Assembly (NCBI GenBank): GCA_046261635.1
Contig: JBHEOL010000262.1
Span: 1-15,039, forward strand
DNA from: JBHEPS01 sp046261635
GTDB lineage: Bacteria > Acidobacteriota > Thermoanaerobaculia > Gp7-AA8
Direction of reading: 5' to 3'
Length of the DNA stretch: 15,039 nucleotides
Below are positions 6,227-13,171 of this stretch, piece by piece. A program made the translations under genes and the position numbers. How positions within the stretch are numbered: the first letter of the stretch is position 1; every line of letters begins with the position of its first letter. The notes beneath the pieces were generated by a model. It saw only the letters and a program-made list of their open reading frames with translations. It was not told the origin of the DNA and did no database searches.

Positions 6227-7412
6227 GTCGCTCTTTTCCGCTGATTCCGCCAACTTCCGCCCGTCGGCCATCCGCGCTTTCGCGCACCTGATCAACGATC
6301 CGGGCGTCATCTCGTTCGCCGGAGGCCTGCCGAGTCCCCAGACGTTTCCGGCCGAGCGCATCGCGGAGCTGGGAGCCGAGGTGATCCGGGATCGCCGGCA
6401 CATCGCGCTCCAGTACGGGCCGACGCCCGGGATCCCGCGGTTGAGGGAATCGATCGCCGCGATCGCGAGCGGACGCGGCGTCCGCGCCACGGCAGAGAAC
6501 GTGATCGTCACGACCGGGTCGCAGCAGGCGCTTCACCTGGTAGCGACCGTCTTCCTCGATCCGGGCGACGTGGTCCTGGTGGAGCTTCCCTCGTACATCG
6601 GCGCGCTCTCGGCGTTTCATGCGCGGCGCGCCGAGCTCGCCGGCGTCGCACAGGATGAGGAGGGGATCGTCCCATCCGATCTCCGCGCCGTCTGTGCCCG
6701 CGTGCGAGCCGGGGGGAAGACGGTCAAGTTCCTCTACACGATCCCGAACTTTCAGAATCCCTCCGGGCGGTTGCTGGCGGCGAAGCGGCGCGCAGAGGTG
6801 CTGGAGATCGCGCGCGAGGAAGGATTCTTCGTGATCGAGGACGATCCTTACGGGGAGATCGTGTTCGACGAGACGGCCGACACGACGCCGATCGGAGCGG
6901 TGGAGGGGTCGCTCGCGAACCTCGTCTACCTGGGATCGTTTTCGAAGATCCTGGCTCCCGGGCTTCGCTGCGGGTTCATCGTCGCCCAACCCTCCGTGCT
7001 CCAGCGCGTCCAACTCGCGAAGGAGGCGGCCGACCTCTGCTCCGGGATGCTCGACCAGTCGATCGTCGACGAGCTCTGCGCCAGGGGAGAGCTGCCGGCC
7101 CAGATTCTGCGCGTGAGGAGCTTCTACCGCGACCGCAGCCGCGCCATGATGGATGAGCTGAGCGCGCAATTCGGGGGGCGTGCCCGCTGGACGGACGCGA
7201 AGGGAGGGCTCTTCACGTTCCTGACCCTCGACAGCGACGTCGACACGGCTGAGATGGTTCCGAAGGCGATCGCCGCGGGAGTCGCCTACGTACCGGGCGC
7301 GGCGTTTTTCGTCGATGGATCGGGGCGGAACAGCATGCGCCTGACTTTTGCAAAAGAACCGGACGACCGCATGCGCGAGGGGGTCGCGCGCCTCGCGCGC
7401 CTCTTCGAATGA
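6207..7412 (+). CDS. PLP-dependent aminotransferase, class I/II (2-aminoadipate / MocR-domain-like)
   Basis: A cytosolic fold-type I aminotransferase of 401 residues. Signatures in order are TTGSQQALHL (102-111, phosphate-binding loop), YTIPNFQNPSG (177-187, with Asn184), IEDDPYGE (210-217, Asp212 for the PLP nitrogen and Tyr215), GSFSKILAPGLRCGF (243-257, Schiff-base Lys247 and Arg254) and SMRLTFA (376-382, Arg378 for the substrate carboxylate). The overall pattern, including FAGGLPSPQTFP (37-48) and LQYGPTPGIPRLR (68-80), is that of the group with LysN-type 2-aminoadipate transaminases and the catalytic half of MocR regulators; there is no helix-turn-helix part here. The exact substrate cannot be read from the sequence. 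The gene begins inside the end of the membrane protein gene and is followed 24 bp later by the SpoIID gene. Confidence 0.92.
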   Translation: MSLRQPESLFSADSANFRPSAIRAFAHLINDPGVISFAGGLPSPQTFPAERIAELGAEVIRDRRHIALQYGPTPGIPRLRESIAAIASGRGVRATAENVIVTTGSQQALHLVATVFLDPGDVVLVELPSYIGALSAFHARRAELAGVAQDEEGIVPSDLRAVCARVRAGGKTVKFLYTIPNFQNPSGRLLAAKRRAEVLEIAREEGFFVIEDDPYGEIVFDETADTTPIGAVEGSLANLVYLGSFSKILAPGLRCGFIVAQPSVLQRVQLAKEAADLCSGMLDQSIVDELCARGELPAQILRVRSFYRDRSRAMMDELSAQFGGRARWTDAKGGLFTFLTLDSDVDTAEMVPKAIAAGVAYVPGAAFFVDGSGRNSMRLTFAKEPDDRMREGVARLARLFE

Positions 7413-7436
7413 TCGCGGCGGTCGGGAGCCGCCTCG

Positions 7437-9632
7437 ATGAAATCGCTTCGCCAGTTTGCCCTCTGCTCGCTTCTCCTGTTCACGATCTCCTGCGCGACGT
7501 CCGACGGGACCCTCGCGCCGTCCGTGCAGGAGGCCTCTCTGCTGCCGCTCGAGGGGACGATTCCGCCGATCGAGTCGCCACGCATCCGCGTCGGTCTGGA
7601 GACCGACAGCGCGGAGGCGGTCTTTCCCCGGCGTGAAGGAGGGTGGTTCGTGCGGACCGAGGCGGGGCCGCGGATGATCCGCCGCGGGTTCACTCTGCGC
7701 GCTCCGCGCGCGGGCGAGCCCGTGCGATGGGGCGTTCGCGTCGCGACGTTCGACACCGAGGCGGCCGCCCGCACGGAGGCGGAGCGCGTTCGAGGCATCG
7801 TGGACACCCAGATCGACGTGGTGAGCGGCCCGGCCGGCCAGTGGCGCGTCCTGGTCGGCGACTTCCCCAGCAGCGAGGCCGGACAGGAGACGAGGGACCG
7901 GCTTCTGAGCCAGGGATACGCGCCGCCGCTCTGGGTCGTGCGCCGCCCGACGACCGCCAGTTTCACGCGCGAGCTGACCCTCGTCGACGACGAGGGGGGC
8001 TCGACGATGATTCCGGGACAATCGGTTCTGATCCAGCCGGTGAACGGCGCGATGATCGAGATCGCAGGCAAACCGTACCGCGGTGGAGCGCGGATCTGGA
8101 TCAGCGAGCGCGGGCTCCTGAACCTGATCAACGAGGTGAGTTTCGAGGACTACCTGCGCGGGGTCGTTCCCGGCGAGCTCGGCCCGAGTGTCTACGACGA
8201 GCTCGAGGCGCAGAAGGCCCAGGCGATCGCCGCGAGGACCTACGCGGCGCGGAGGCTCGGTGAGTATCGCGATGAAGGGTACGACATCTGCCCCACGGCG
8301 GCGTGTCAGGTCTACAGCGGCGCGTCGATCGAGGAGAAGCTGAGCGACCAGGCGATCGCGGAGACGGCCGGACTCGTGATGGCCTGGGAAGGGGAGCCGA
8401 TCGATGCCCTCTTCACCTCGACCTGCGGCGGCGAGACTTCCGATGTTGCGACGATGTTCCCCGGAAGGGACGATCCGTATCTGAAGCACGTCCGCTGTGT
8501 CGAGCTCGAGATGGCCGAGCTCGAGGGGCGGACGGACGGAGGGCTGATCGACGAGACGAGTGCGCGGGCTGCGATCTTCGCAAGTCTGGCGGGAGTGACG
8601 GGCATGGACGGTCCCTCGACGGCACGGGATGCCGCGAGCGCGGCAGCGACGGTACAGAGAATCTCGGGAGGAGGGGCGGCCGCGGGAGCGCCGGCAGCCG
8701 CGACCCGAGGCGGCATCATCCGCTGGCTCGCCTCTCTCTGGGGATGGGACTCCGCCGGAATGACGTTGACCCTTCCCGAGGATCGGGCCTATTTCTTCGA
8801 CGCTTCCCGCGCGAACGATCCGGTCGTGGCGGCGCAGTCATTCCTGATCAAGTACGGGGTCGTGCCCGCGGCTTTCGGTACGGCAGCATCGCTCGACGAG
8901 CCGATGCCGAAACGCGAGTTCTACGCGATGCTCTTCTCCTGGCTCGAGGAGACCGGCGCGGTGACGAACACGTACGGCAAGATCGACGAGATCCGCGGGG
9001 ACACGGTTCGGATCCGGGGAGGGGGCGAGCATCGGATCCCGGCGGGGATCCCGCTCTTCCGGAGGGCGCACGAGAGCTACCGGGAGCAGGCGCGCGTGCC
9101 CGTGATGATCGGTGACCGGATCCGGATCTTCGGCCACCGCGCCCGAGGAGCGATCGGAGCGGTCGTCGAGGCGAATTACGACGGCGCATCGTTCGATCGC
9201 ACGTCGTCCTACGCGAACTGGACCAGGAGTGAGCGGGCGCCCGACCTCGTCGAGGCGATCGCCAGGCGGGTCCCGATCCGGGAGTTGCACGGACTGCGGC
9301 CGCTCGAGGTCGATGAGGCCAACCGCATTGCGCGCCTCGAGGTTCAGGCGGAGAACGGCAGGACCTTCACACTCGAGGGCATCCAGATCCGTTTCGCCCT
9401 CGGTCTTCCCGACAATCTCTTCGTGATCACCAGGAGCGTCGATCCCGATGGAGTCGACCGCTACACGTTCTTCGGCAAGGGGTGGGGACACGGAACCGGT
9501 ATGTGCCAGGTCGGCGCTTATGGAATGGCCGTGCGCGGCCGCGAGGCCGCCGAGATCCTTCGCCACTACTACACCGGAATCGAAATCGTTCCGATGGAGA
9601 GGCTGGATCTGACGGGGACTGCGATGGAGTGA
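7437..9632 (+). CDS. SPOR and SpoIID-domain lipoprotein (putative septal peptidoglycan lytic transglycosylase)
   Basis: A 731-residue exported protein. Residues 1-19 form a signal peptide ending in a lipobox-like FTISC, with Cys19 as the likely lipidated residue. A SPOR domain (about 97-168, WGVRVATF ... WRVLVGDFPS) binds glycan strands stripped of stem peptides, typically at the septum. The SpoIID/LytB domain follows: FEDYLRGVVPGELG (236-249), with Glu247 at the catalytic position of Bacillus SpoIID. QAIAARTYAARR (262-273), TSTCGGETSD (327-336) and the closing GKGWGHGTGMCQVGAYGMA (680-698) plus ILRHYYTG (707-714) complete it. About 320 residues lie between TSTCGGETSD and the closing motif. 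An Ala/Gly-rich stretch (about 396-425) and a region of mixed strands fall within this, so the domain is split by an insert. An SD-like GGGAG lies eight bases before the ATG. Outside spore formers such proteins cleave glycan during division. Role here is inferred. Confidence 0.88.
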   Translation: MKSLRQFALCSLLLFTISCATSDGTLAPSVQEASLLPLEGTIPPIESPRIRVGLETDSAEAVFPRREGGWFVRTEAGPRMIRRGFTLRAPRAGEPVRWGVRVATFDTEAAARTEAERVRGIVDTQIDVVSGPAGQWRVLVGDFPSSEAGQETRDRLLSQGYAPPLWVVRRPTTASFTRELTLVDDEGGSTMIPGQSVLIQPVNGAMIEIAGKPYRGGARIWISERGLLNLINEVSFEDYLRGVVPGELGPSVYDELEAQKAQAIAARTYAARRLGEYRDEGYDICPTAACQVYSGASIEEKLSDQAIAETAGLVMAWEGEPIDALFTSTCGGETSDVATMFPGRDDPYLKHVRCVELEMAELEGRTDGGLIDETSARAAIFASLAGVTGMDGPSTARDAASAAATVQRISGGGAAAGAPAAATRGGIIRWLASLWGWDSAGMTLTLPEDRAYFFDASRANDPVVAAQSFLIKYGVVPAAFGTAASLDEPMPKREFYAMLFSWLEETGAVTNTYGKIDEIRGDTVRIRGGGEHRIPAGIPLFRRAHESYREQARVPVMIGDRIRIFGHRARGAIGAVVEANYDGASFDRTSSYANWTRSERAPDLVEAIARRVPIRELHGLRPLEVDEANRIARLEVQAENGRTFTLEGIQIRFALGLPDNLFVITRSVDPDGVDRYTFFGKGWGHGTGMCQVGAYGMAVRGREAAEILRHYYTGIEIVPMERLDLTGTAME

Positions 9633-9636
9633 GGTG

Positions 9637-9850
9637 GCAAGGCAGAAGGCAGAAGTCAGGCAAAGGCAGAAGGCAGAAGTCAGGCAGAAGGCAGAAGGCA
9701 GAAGGCAGGCAGAAGGCAGAAGGCAGAAGGCAGAAGTAGTAGAGCAAGAGTAAGAGCCAGAGCAGGCCCGTGACGGTGCCTCTTCTGGCTTCTGACTTTC
9801 CTTCTGCCTTCTGCCTTCTGCCTTGCCTTCTGCCTTCTGCCTTCTGCCTT
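9637..9850. repeat. Heptamer inverted array C (unit AAGGCAG), between convergent SpoIID and FHA genes
   Basis: The left arm (9637-9737) is a period-7 AAGGCAG array. Within it a 24-bp block ending in AAGTCAGGCA is tandemly duplicated (about 9639-9662 and 9663-9686). The right arm (9784-9850) is the reverse complement (CTTCTGC units), also broken by off-phase units such as CTTGCCTT and CTTCTGACTTTC. The 46-base spacer is purine-rich at first and contains no gene. Unlike arrays A and B the left arm starts five bases after the SpoIID stop. The right arm ends nine bases before the FHA gene stop. The same unit and orientation as array A show that both come from one repeat family. Confidence 0.9.
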
Positions 9851-9858
9851 GTCTCTCC

Positions 9859-10995
9859 TCACCTTCCTTCGATCGACAGAATCAGCACCGACAAAGGGAT
9901 CGCGAGGCGGCGATCGAAGTGCTTCTGCGGATCGGGGGTGAGGTCGATGACGTTGCGACCGTCGCGACGGTCGATCTGTCCGACGAAGCGCCCGCCGATG
10001 ACGAACCGGTAATTGCTGCGGAAGGCTCGGATCGCATGCCCGGCGACTTTTCTCGCGAGCACGCGGCGGAGCGAGTCTTCCTCGGCCCATCCGACCGGGG
10101 ATTCGCCCTCGTCGAGAATCCACCAGCGGCGACGGCCGAAGTTCGACGTGAAGTTCTTCTGGAAGAAGGCGAGAAACCTTCCACCCGGCTCCTCGGCGCG
10201 GTACTCGGTCACCGGAAGAGGGAGCCTTCGCGATTGCCGGATGACCAGCCCGATCTCGCTCATCGATTCGTCCTTGAACAGAACCAGTTCGCGGATCGGG
10301 ATCAGCGTGAGGATCAGCGCGATGAACACCACCGTGAGCAGCGCGGCTACCGCCGACGAAATGAACCTGTCGAGCAGCAGAAGGACGATGACCGCGGTGA
10401 CTCCCGTGGCTCCGACCATGGCGGCCATCAGACCGCCGACCCAGACGACCAGCCGGGGAGGTCGATGGAAGAAGAAGAGCGGCTCCTCGCCGTCCCGGAC
10501 CACGGACTTGCCGCCGTCGCTGAAGTCGACCGAATAGGTGGGGCCGCCGGGCCCGAGCTTCGGATCCTCGACCTCGGTCATGTCCGCGGTGCTCGGGTCG
10601 GGCCGCCGGATCGGCTGCGTCGAGGAGGGATTGCCGTCCTCGACCGGTTCTTCCGGGACGTCGTCGATTCGCTGGTCCACCAGAGTTCCTTCCCGCTTTC
10701 CGGAAGCATCGTCTCGGAAGCGGCCAACCGAGCCGCCGATCCGGATCTCGGTCCCGTTCACGAGCGGTGCCACCTGAACCCGCTTCCCTCGCACGAACGT
10801 GCCGTTCGAGCTCGACAGGTCGTAAATCACAAAAAAGCCCTTTTCATGGACGATGCGGGCGTGATGACGCGAGACACGCGGGTCGCGGATCACCACCTCG
10901 TTGTCCGCATCCCGCCCGATCCGGAGGATCGAGCCGGGCTGGAGATCCCAGGATGTTTCCTTCCCCTCGCGGGTGAGGATCGTGAGCGTGGCCAT
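9859..10995 (-). CDS. FHA-domain protein with two membrane helices and an unassigned C-terminal domain
   Basis: A 378-residue protein. Residues 1-95 are a forkhead-associated domain that binds phosphothreonine: RIGRDADNEVVI (25-36), RVSRHHARI (40-48) and LSSSNGTFVRG (60-70) hold the usual Arg, Ser-Arg-His and Asn-Gly residues. A charged, Pro-rich linker (96-175) follows, then two membrane helices at about 181-209 and 212-236. The C-terminal part (about 240-378, with RRRWWILDEGESPVGWAEED, YRFVIGGRFVGQI and DRRLAIPLSVLIL) faintly recalls scramblase/LURP-like barrels; that is a guess from pattern only. The FHA domain should face the cytosol. The receiver gene ends 36 bp upstream on the same strand, which suggests a shared signalling unit. 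TAGAAT at 11010-11005 (minus strand) could be a -10 but has no good -35. No Ser/Thr kinase gene is in the window. Confidence 0.88.
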   Translation of the reverse strand: MATLTILTREGKETSWDLQPGSILRIGRDADNEVVIRDPRVSRHHARIVHEKGFFVIYDLSSSNGTFVRGKRVQVAPLVNGTEIRIGGSVGRFRDDASGKREGTLVDQRIDDVPEEPVEDGNPSSTQPIRRPDPSTADMTEVEDPKLGPGGPTYSVDFSDGGKSVVRDGEEPLFFFHRPPRLVVWVGGLMAAMVGATGVTAVIVLLLLDRFISSAVAALLTVVFIALILTLIPIRELVLFKDESMSEIGLVIRQSRRLPLPVTEYRAEEPGGRFLAFFQKNFTSNFGRRRWWILDEGESPVGWAEEDSLRRVLARKVAGHAIRAFRSNYRFVIGGRFVGQIDRRDGRNVIDLTPDPQKHFDRRLAIPLSVLILSIEGR

Positions 10996-11031
10996 GCAGT
11001 ACAGATTCTACAGGCTCGGTCGGCGGCTGGC

Positions 11032-11406
11032 TCAGGAGGCGTTGGCGAGGGGCGAAACCGACTCGATCGTCCGGGCCAGTTCCTCGATCGTCGCCGGTTT
11101 CGTGAGCCACCCGCGAATCGTGGGGGGGATGGTTCGGTCTTCGGGCTGTTTGTAGCCGCTCACGACGACGACCGGGATGTCGGGGGTCGAGGAGGCCGAG
11201 ATGCGGTCGATGACTTCCCAGCCGTCCATCAGCGGCATGCAGAGGTCGAGCACGAGAACGTGAGGCGTGCTCTCCTCGATCCTGTCGATCGCCTCCGCGC
11301 CGTTGGTGGCCACCCGGACTTCGAAGCCGCGCTGGTTCAGCCCGATGGCGTAAAGCCTTCTCAGGTCAGCATGATCCTCGACAATCAATACGCGGCGTTT
11401 TCCCAT
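11032..11406 (-). CDS. Stand-alone response regulator (receiver domain only)
   Basis: A 124-residue protein made only of a CheY-like receiver domain. The acidic pair is Glu10-Asp11 (VLIVEDH), the phospho-acceptor is Asp54 (VLVLDLCMPLMDG), Ser83 (VVVSGY) stands at the Thr/Ser switch position and Lys103 (WLTKPATIEEL) is the conserved lysine. No output domain follows, so it should act through protein contacts. I use the ATG at 11406 because conserved sequence starts two residues later. The longer frame to 11643 would add 79 Arg/Pro-rich residues and run past the start of the divergent deaminase gene. The gene lies 36 bp upstream of the FHA gene on the same strand. No histidine kinase is adjacent, apart from a possible sensor protein starting at the far right edge. 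Confidence 0.93.
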   Translation of the reverse strand: MGKRRVLIVEDHADLRRLYAIGLNQRGFEVRVATNGAEAIDRIEESTPHVLVLDLCMPLMDGWEVIDRISASSTPDIPVVVVSGYKQPEDRTIPPTIRGWLTKPATIEELARTIESVSPLANAS

Positions 11407-11633
11407 TTTATCCGGCCAGAGGGCGTGATTGCATGGATCGAGCCGGAACCCTGTGTCCGCCGGAAAGCCGGAATGGCCGTCGCGAGCGAGATCCGCATCC
11501 CGTCTCCTGGGCGAGTCCCCGCGCTGGGGGGGCGCGTGGCGGATCATTGACGGCGCTCGCTCCGGAGACCCGTGGTGAATTTCATCGGCTGCCATGGGGT
11601 TAAGATCGCGAAAACATTCCACGAGGAGCATGG
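11407..11633. other. Divergent intergenic region, 227 bp
   Basis: This gap separates the receiver gene (minus) from dCMP deaminase (plus) and should hold promoters for both. TAAGAT at 11601-11606 could be a -10 for the deaminase gene, without a matching -35. TTGACG at 11547-11552 looks like a -35, but no -10 lies 16-18 bases after it. No array repeat, no strong hairpin and no credible small gene were found. Confidence 0.4.
11623..11628 (+). promoter_or_regulatory. Shine-Dalgarno GAGGAG for dCMP deaminase
   Basis: GAGGAG is five bases before the ATG at 11634. A second ATG at 11630, out of frame, is only one base from the motif, too close to be used, so the site decides in favour of 11634. Confidence 0.7.
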
Positions 11634-12086
11634 ATGCGAGCAAGCTGGAACGAGTACTTCATGGGGATCGCGCATCAGGCCGCCACGCGCTCGACATGCC
11701 GTCGAAAAAAAGTCGGAGCCGTCATCGTGCGCGACAAGACGATCCTGTCGACGGGCTACAACGGGTCGATTCGCGGCCTCCCTCATTGCGAGGACGTCGG
11801 CTGCATGATGGAAGATGGCCATTGCGTGGCAACGGTCCACGCTGAGGCGAACGCGATCATCCAGGCGGCGAAGAATGGCGTGTCGATCGAGGGGGCGGAG
11901 CTCTACACCACGGCCTCTCCATGCTGGGGTTGTTTCAAGCTGATCGCGAACAGCGGAATCCGCAGGATCTACTACGGCGAGTTCTACCGGGATGAGCGGT
12001 CGAAGGAAGTGGCGGCTCAGATCGGGATCGAGCTGGTGGATCTCGACATCCCGGCACCGGCCCATCTCGGCGCGCCGGGAGAATGA
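11634..12086 (+). CDS. Deoxycytidylate (dCMP) deaminase, ComEB-like
   Basis: The enzyme deaminates dCMP to dUMP, feeding dTMP synthesis. The 150-residue protein has the zinc site of the cytidine deaminase superfamily: TVHAEANAI (67-75) with ligand His69 and proton-shuttling Glu71, and SPCWGC (95-100) with ligands Cys97 and Cys100. The segment between (GLPHCEDVGCMMEDGHCVA, 48-66) is Cys/His-rich, as in dCMP deaminases that bind a second structural zinc. VGAVIVRDKTILSTGYNGS (27-45) is the typical substrate-side strand. The length is usual for the ComEB/phage T4 type. A good SD precedes the start. It ends 10 bp before tsaB, so it is probably the first gene of a dCMP deaminase-tsaB-rimI unit. Confidence 0.93.
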   Translation: MRASWNEYFMGIAHQAATRSTCRRKKVGAVIVRDKTILSTGYNGSIRGLPHCEDVGCMMEDGHCVATVHAEANAIIQAAKNGVSIEGAELYTTASPCWGCFKLIANSGIRRIYYGEFYRDERSKEVAAQIGIELVDLDIPAPAHLGAPGE

Positions 12087-12096
12087 GCGGAAACCG

Positions 12097-12714
12097 ATGC
12101 TGATTCTCTCGGTGGACGCATCCCTTCCGCTCTTCTCGATCGCGGTGACGCGAGGGAGCGAGCAGGTCGCCGCCTATGCCGCGGAGGGGAAGGGGTCTCG
12201 AAACGAGAAGCTGCTCGCCTCGGTGGATTGGATCCTGGCCGAGATCTCGATCGATCGGAGCGAGCTCGATCTGCTCGTGGTCACACGAGGTCCCGGGTCG
12301 TTCACGGGAGTGCGCGTGGGGCTGGCGACGATCGAAGGGATGGCGTTCGCGATCGACCGACCGATCTGTGCGCTCTCCACTCACGAGGCGGCGATCGGGA
12401 GCCGGGTCGACGAGGTTCTCGTCTGGTCGGACGCCGGGAGGGGAGAGTCGTACGTGGCGGCGTTCCGCGAAGGAAACGAATGGGTCGCCCCTTCGCTGGC
12501 CGGTGAGGCGGAGCTAGAGTCGTTGCGGAGCCGGATCGGCACGCACATCAGGATCGAGGAGCTGATCTCGACGTCGAACCTGGCGCTGCTCGGAGCCCGG
12601 CGCGCGTTTGCCCTGCACCAGAGAGGACGCATGGAGGGGAGAAGCGATACGACGCCGATCTATGTGAGGCTCGCGGAAGCCGAGGTGAAGCTGCAGCAGA
12701 GGCTTCATGACTGA
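12097..12714 (+). CDS. tsaB: tRNA threonylcarbamoyladenosine biosynthesis protein TsaB
   Basis: TsaB is the non-catalytic partner that binds TsaD (and TsaE) in the complex transferring the threonylcarbamoyl group to A37 of ANN-decoding tRNAs. The 205-residue ASKHA-fold protein starts MLILSVDASLPLFSIAV, the usual N-terminal strand pair. It carries the family signature GPGSFTGVRVGLATIEGMA (65-83), and ends with a segment PIYVRLAEAEVK (187-198) that matches the P-x-Y-L/V-R ending of the family. I start at ATG 12097: the longer frame from 11992 would overlap the deaminase gene and has no family resemblance. The stop overlaps the rimI start by eight bases. tsaD and tsaE are not in the window. The pairing with rimI is a very common bacterial arrangement. 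Confidence 0.93.
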   Translation: MLILSVDASLPLFSIAVTRGSEQVAAYAAEGKGSRNEKLLASVDWILAEISIDRSELDLLVVTRGPGSFTGVRVGLATIEGMAFAIDRPICALSTHEAAIGSRVDEVLVWSDAGRGESYVAAFREGNEWVAPSLAGEAELESLRSRIGTHIRIEELISTSNLALLGARRAFALHQRGRMEGRSDTTPIYVRLAEAEVKLQQRLHD

Positions 12715-13171
12715 TCAGTGGCAGTGTGCCGATGCGACCGCGGCGGACCTGGATCAGATCGAAAACCTCGAGCGGGCCTCCTTCCCGAACCCGTGGAGGC
12801 GAGAGTTCTTCGCGAGCGAGCTGCGCGCCGAGGGGCGCCGCAACCGCATTCTCCGCGCGGACCGCGCCGTGGTGGCCTACTGCTTCACGATGTACTTCCT
12901 GGACGAGATGCACGTGAACAAGATCGCGGTGGCAGCTCCCCTGCGCCGGCAGGGCCTCGCGGCACTGCTGATGGACGACGTGGTCGCGTTCGCGAAGGAG
13001 AAGGGGATCCGAACGATCGCCCTCGAGGTGAGGGAGTCGAATCAGGAAGCCCGGGACTTCTACGAGGCGCTGGCCTTCGAGGAGCGGTACAGGAGGCCGC
13101 GCTACTATCCTGACGGAGAGGCGGCGGTCGTGATGGTGCTCGATCTTCCCGCCGGCCCGGGTCAGATCTGA
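12707..13171 (+). CDS. rimI: Ribosomal protein alanine N-acetyltransferase RimI (GNAT)
   Basis: RimI acetylates the N-terminal alanine of ribosomal protein S18 with acetyl-CoA. The 154-residue GNAT protein shows NLERASFPNPW (20-30), typical of RimI; MHVNKIAVAAPLRRQGLA (68-85), with the acetyl-CoA pyrophosphate loop RRQGLA (80-85); the segment LEVRESNQEARDFYEALAF (106-124); and RYYPDGEAAVVM (132-143), the RimI-type YYxDGxxAxxM ending. The start overlaps tsaB by eight bases, so translation is likely coupled. It overlaps the convergent HD-GYP gene by 10 bp at the stop codons. RimI is the best call because of the tsaB linkage, but other protein N-acetyltransferases look alike. Confidence 0.9.
   Translation: MTDQWQCADATAADLDQIENLERASFPNPWRREFFASELRAEGRRNRILRADRAVVAYCFTMYFLDEMHVNKIAVAAPLRRQGLAALLMDDVVAFAKEKGIRTIALEVRESNQEARDFYEALAFEERYRRPRYYPDGEAAVVMVLDLPAGPGQI

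Noticed and set aside
5252..6511. 419-codon open frame on the minus strand rich in Asp/Arg/His
   Set aside because: It mirrors the six-helix membrane protein gene. The charged composition is the typical complement of hydrophobic codons.
7409..7636. Small plus-strand gene starting at the aminotransferase stop (ATGA overlap)
   Set aside because: The frame overlaps the SpoIID signal peptide in another phase. The SpoIID start has a better SD and a clear lipoprotein signal.
6135..8489. 784-codon open frame on the minus strand
   Set aside because: It is antisense to the aminotransferase and the SpoIID gene, both with clear motifs. Its translation is Arg/Asp/Pro-rich without any family pattern, as expected for GC-rich shadow frames.
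9823..11550. 575-codon open frame on the plus strand
   Set aside because: It begins inside the CTTCTGC repeat and runs antisense to the FHA and receiver genes. Those have recognisable domains and this frame does not.
11407..11643. 79-residue N-terminal extension of the receiver protein
   Set aside because: It is Arg/Pro-rich, overlaps the divergent deaminase start and has no domain. The receiver fold starts right after the ATG at 11406.
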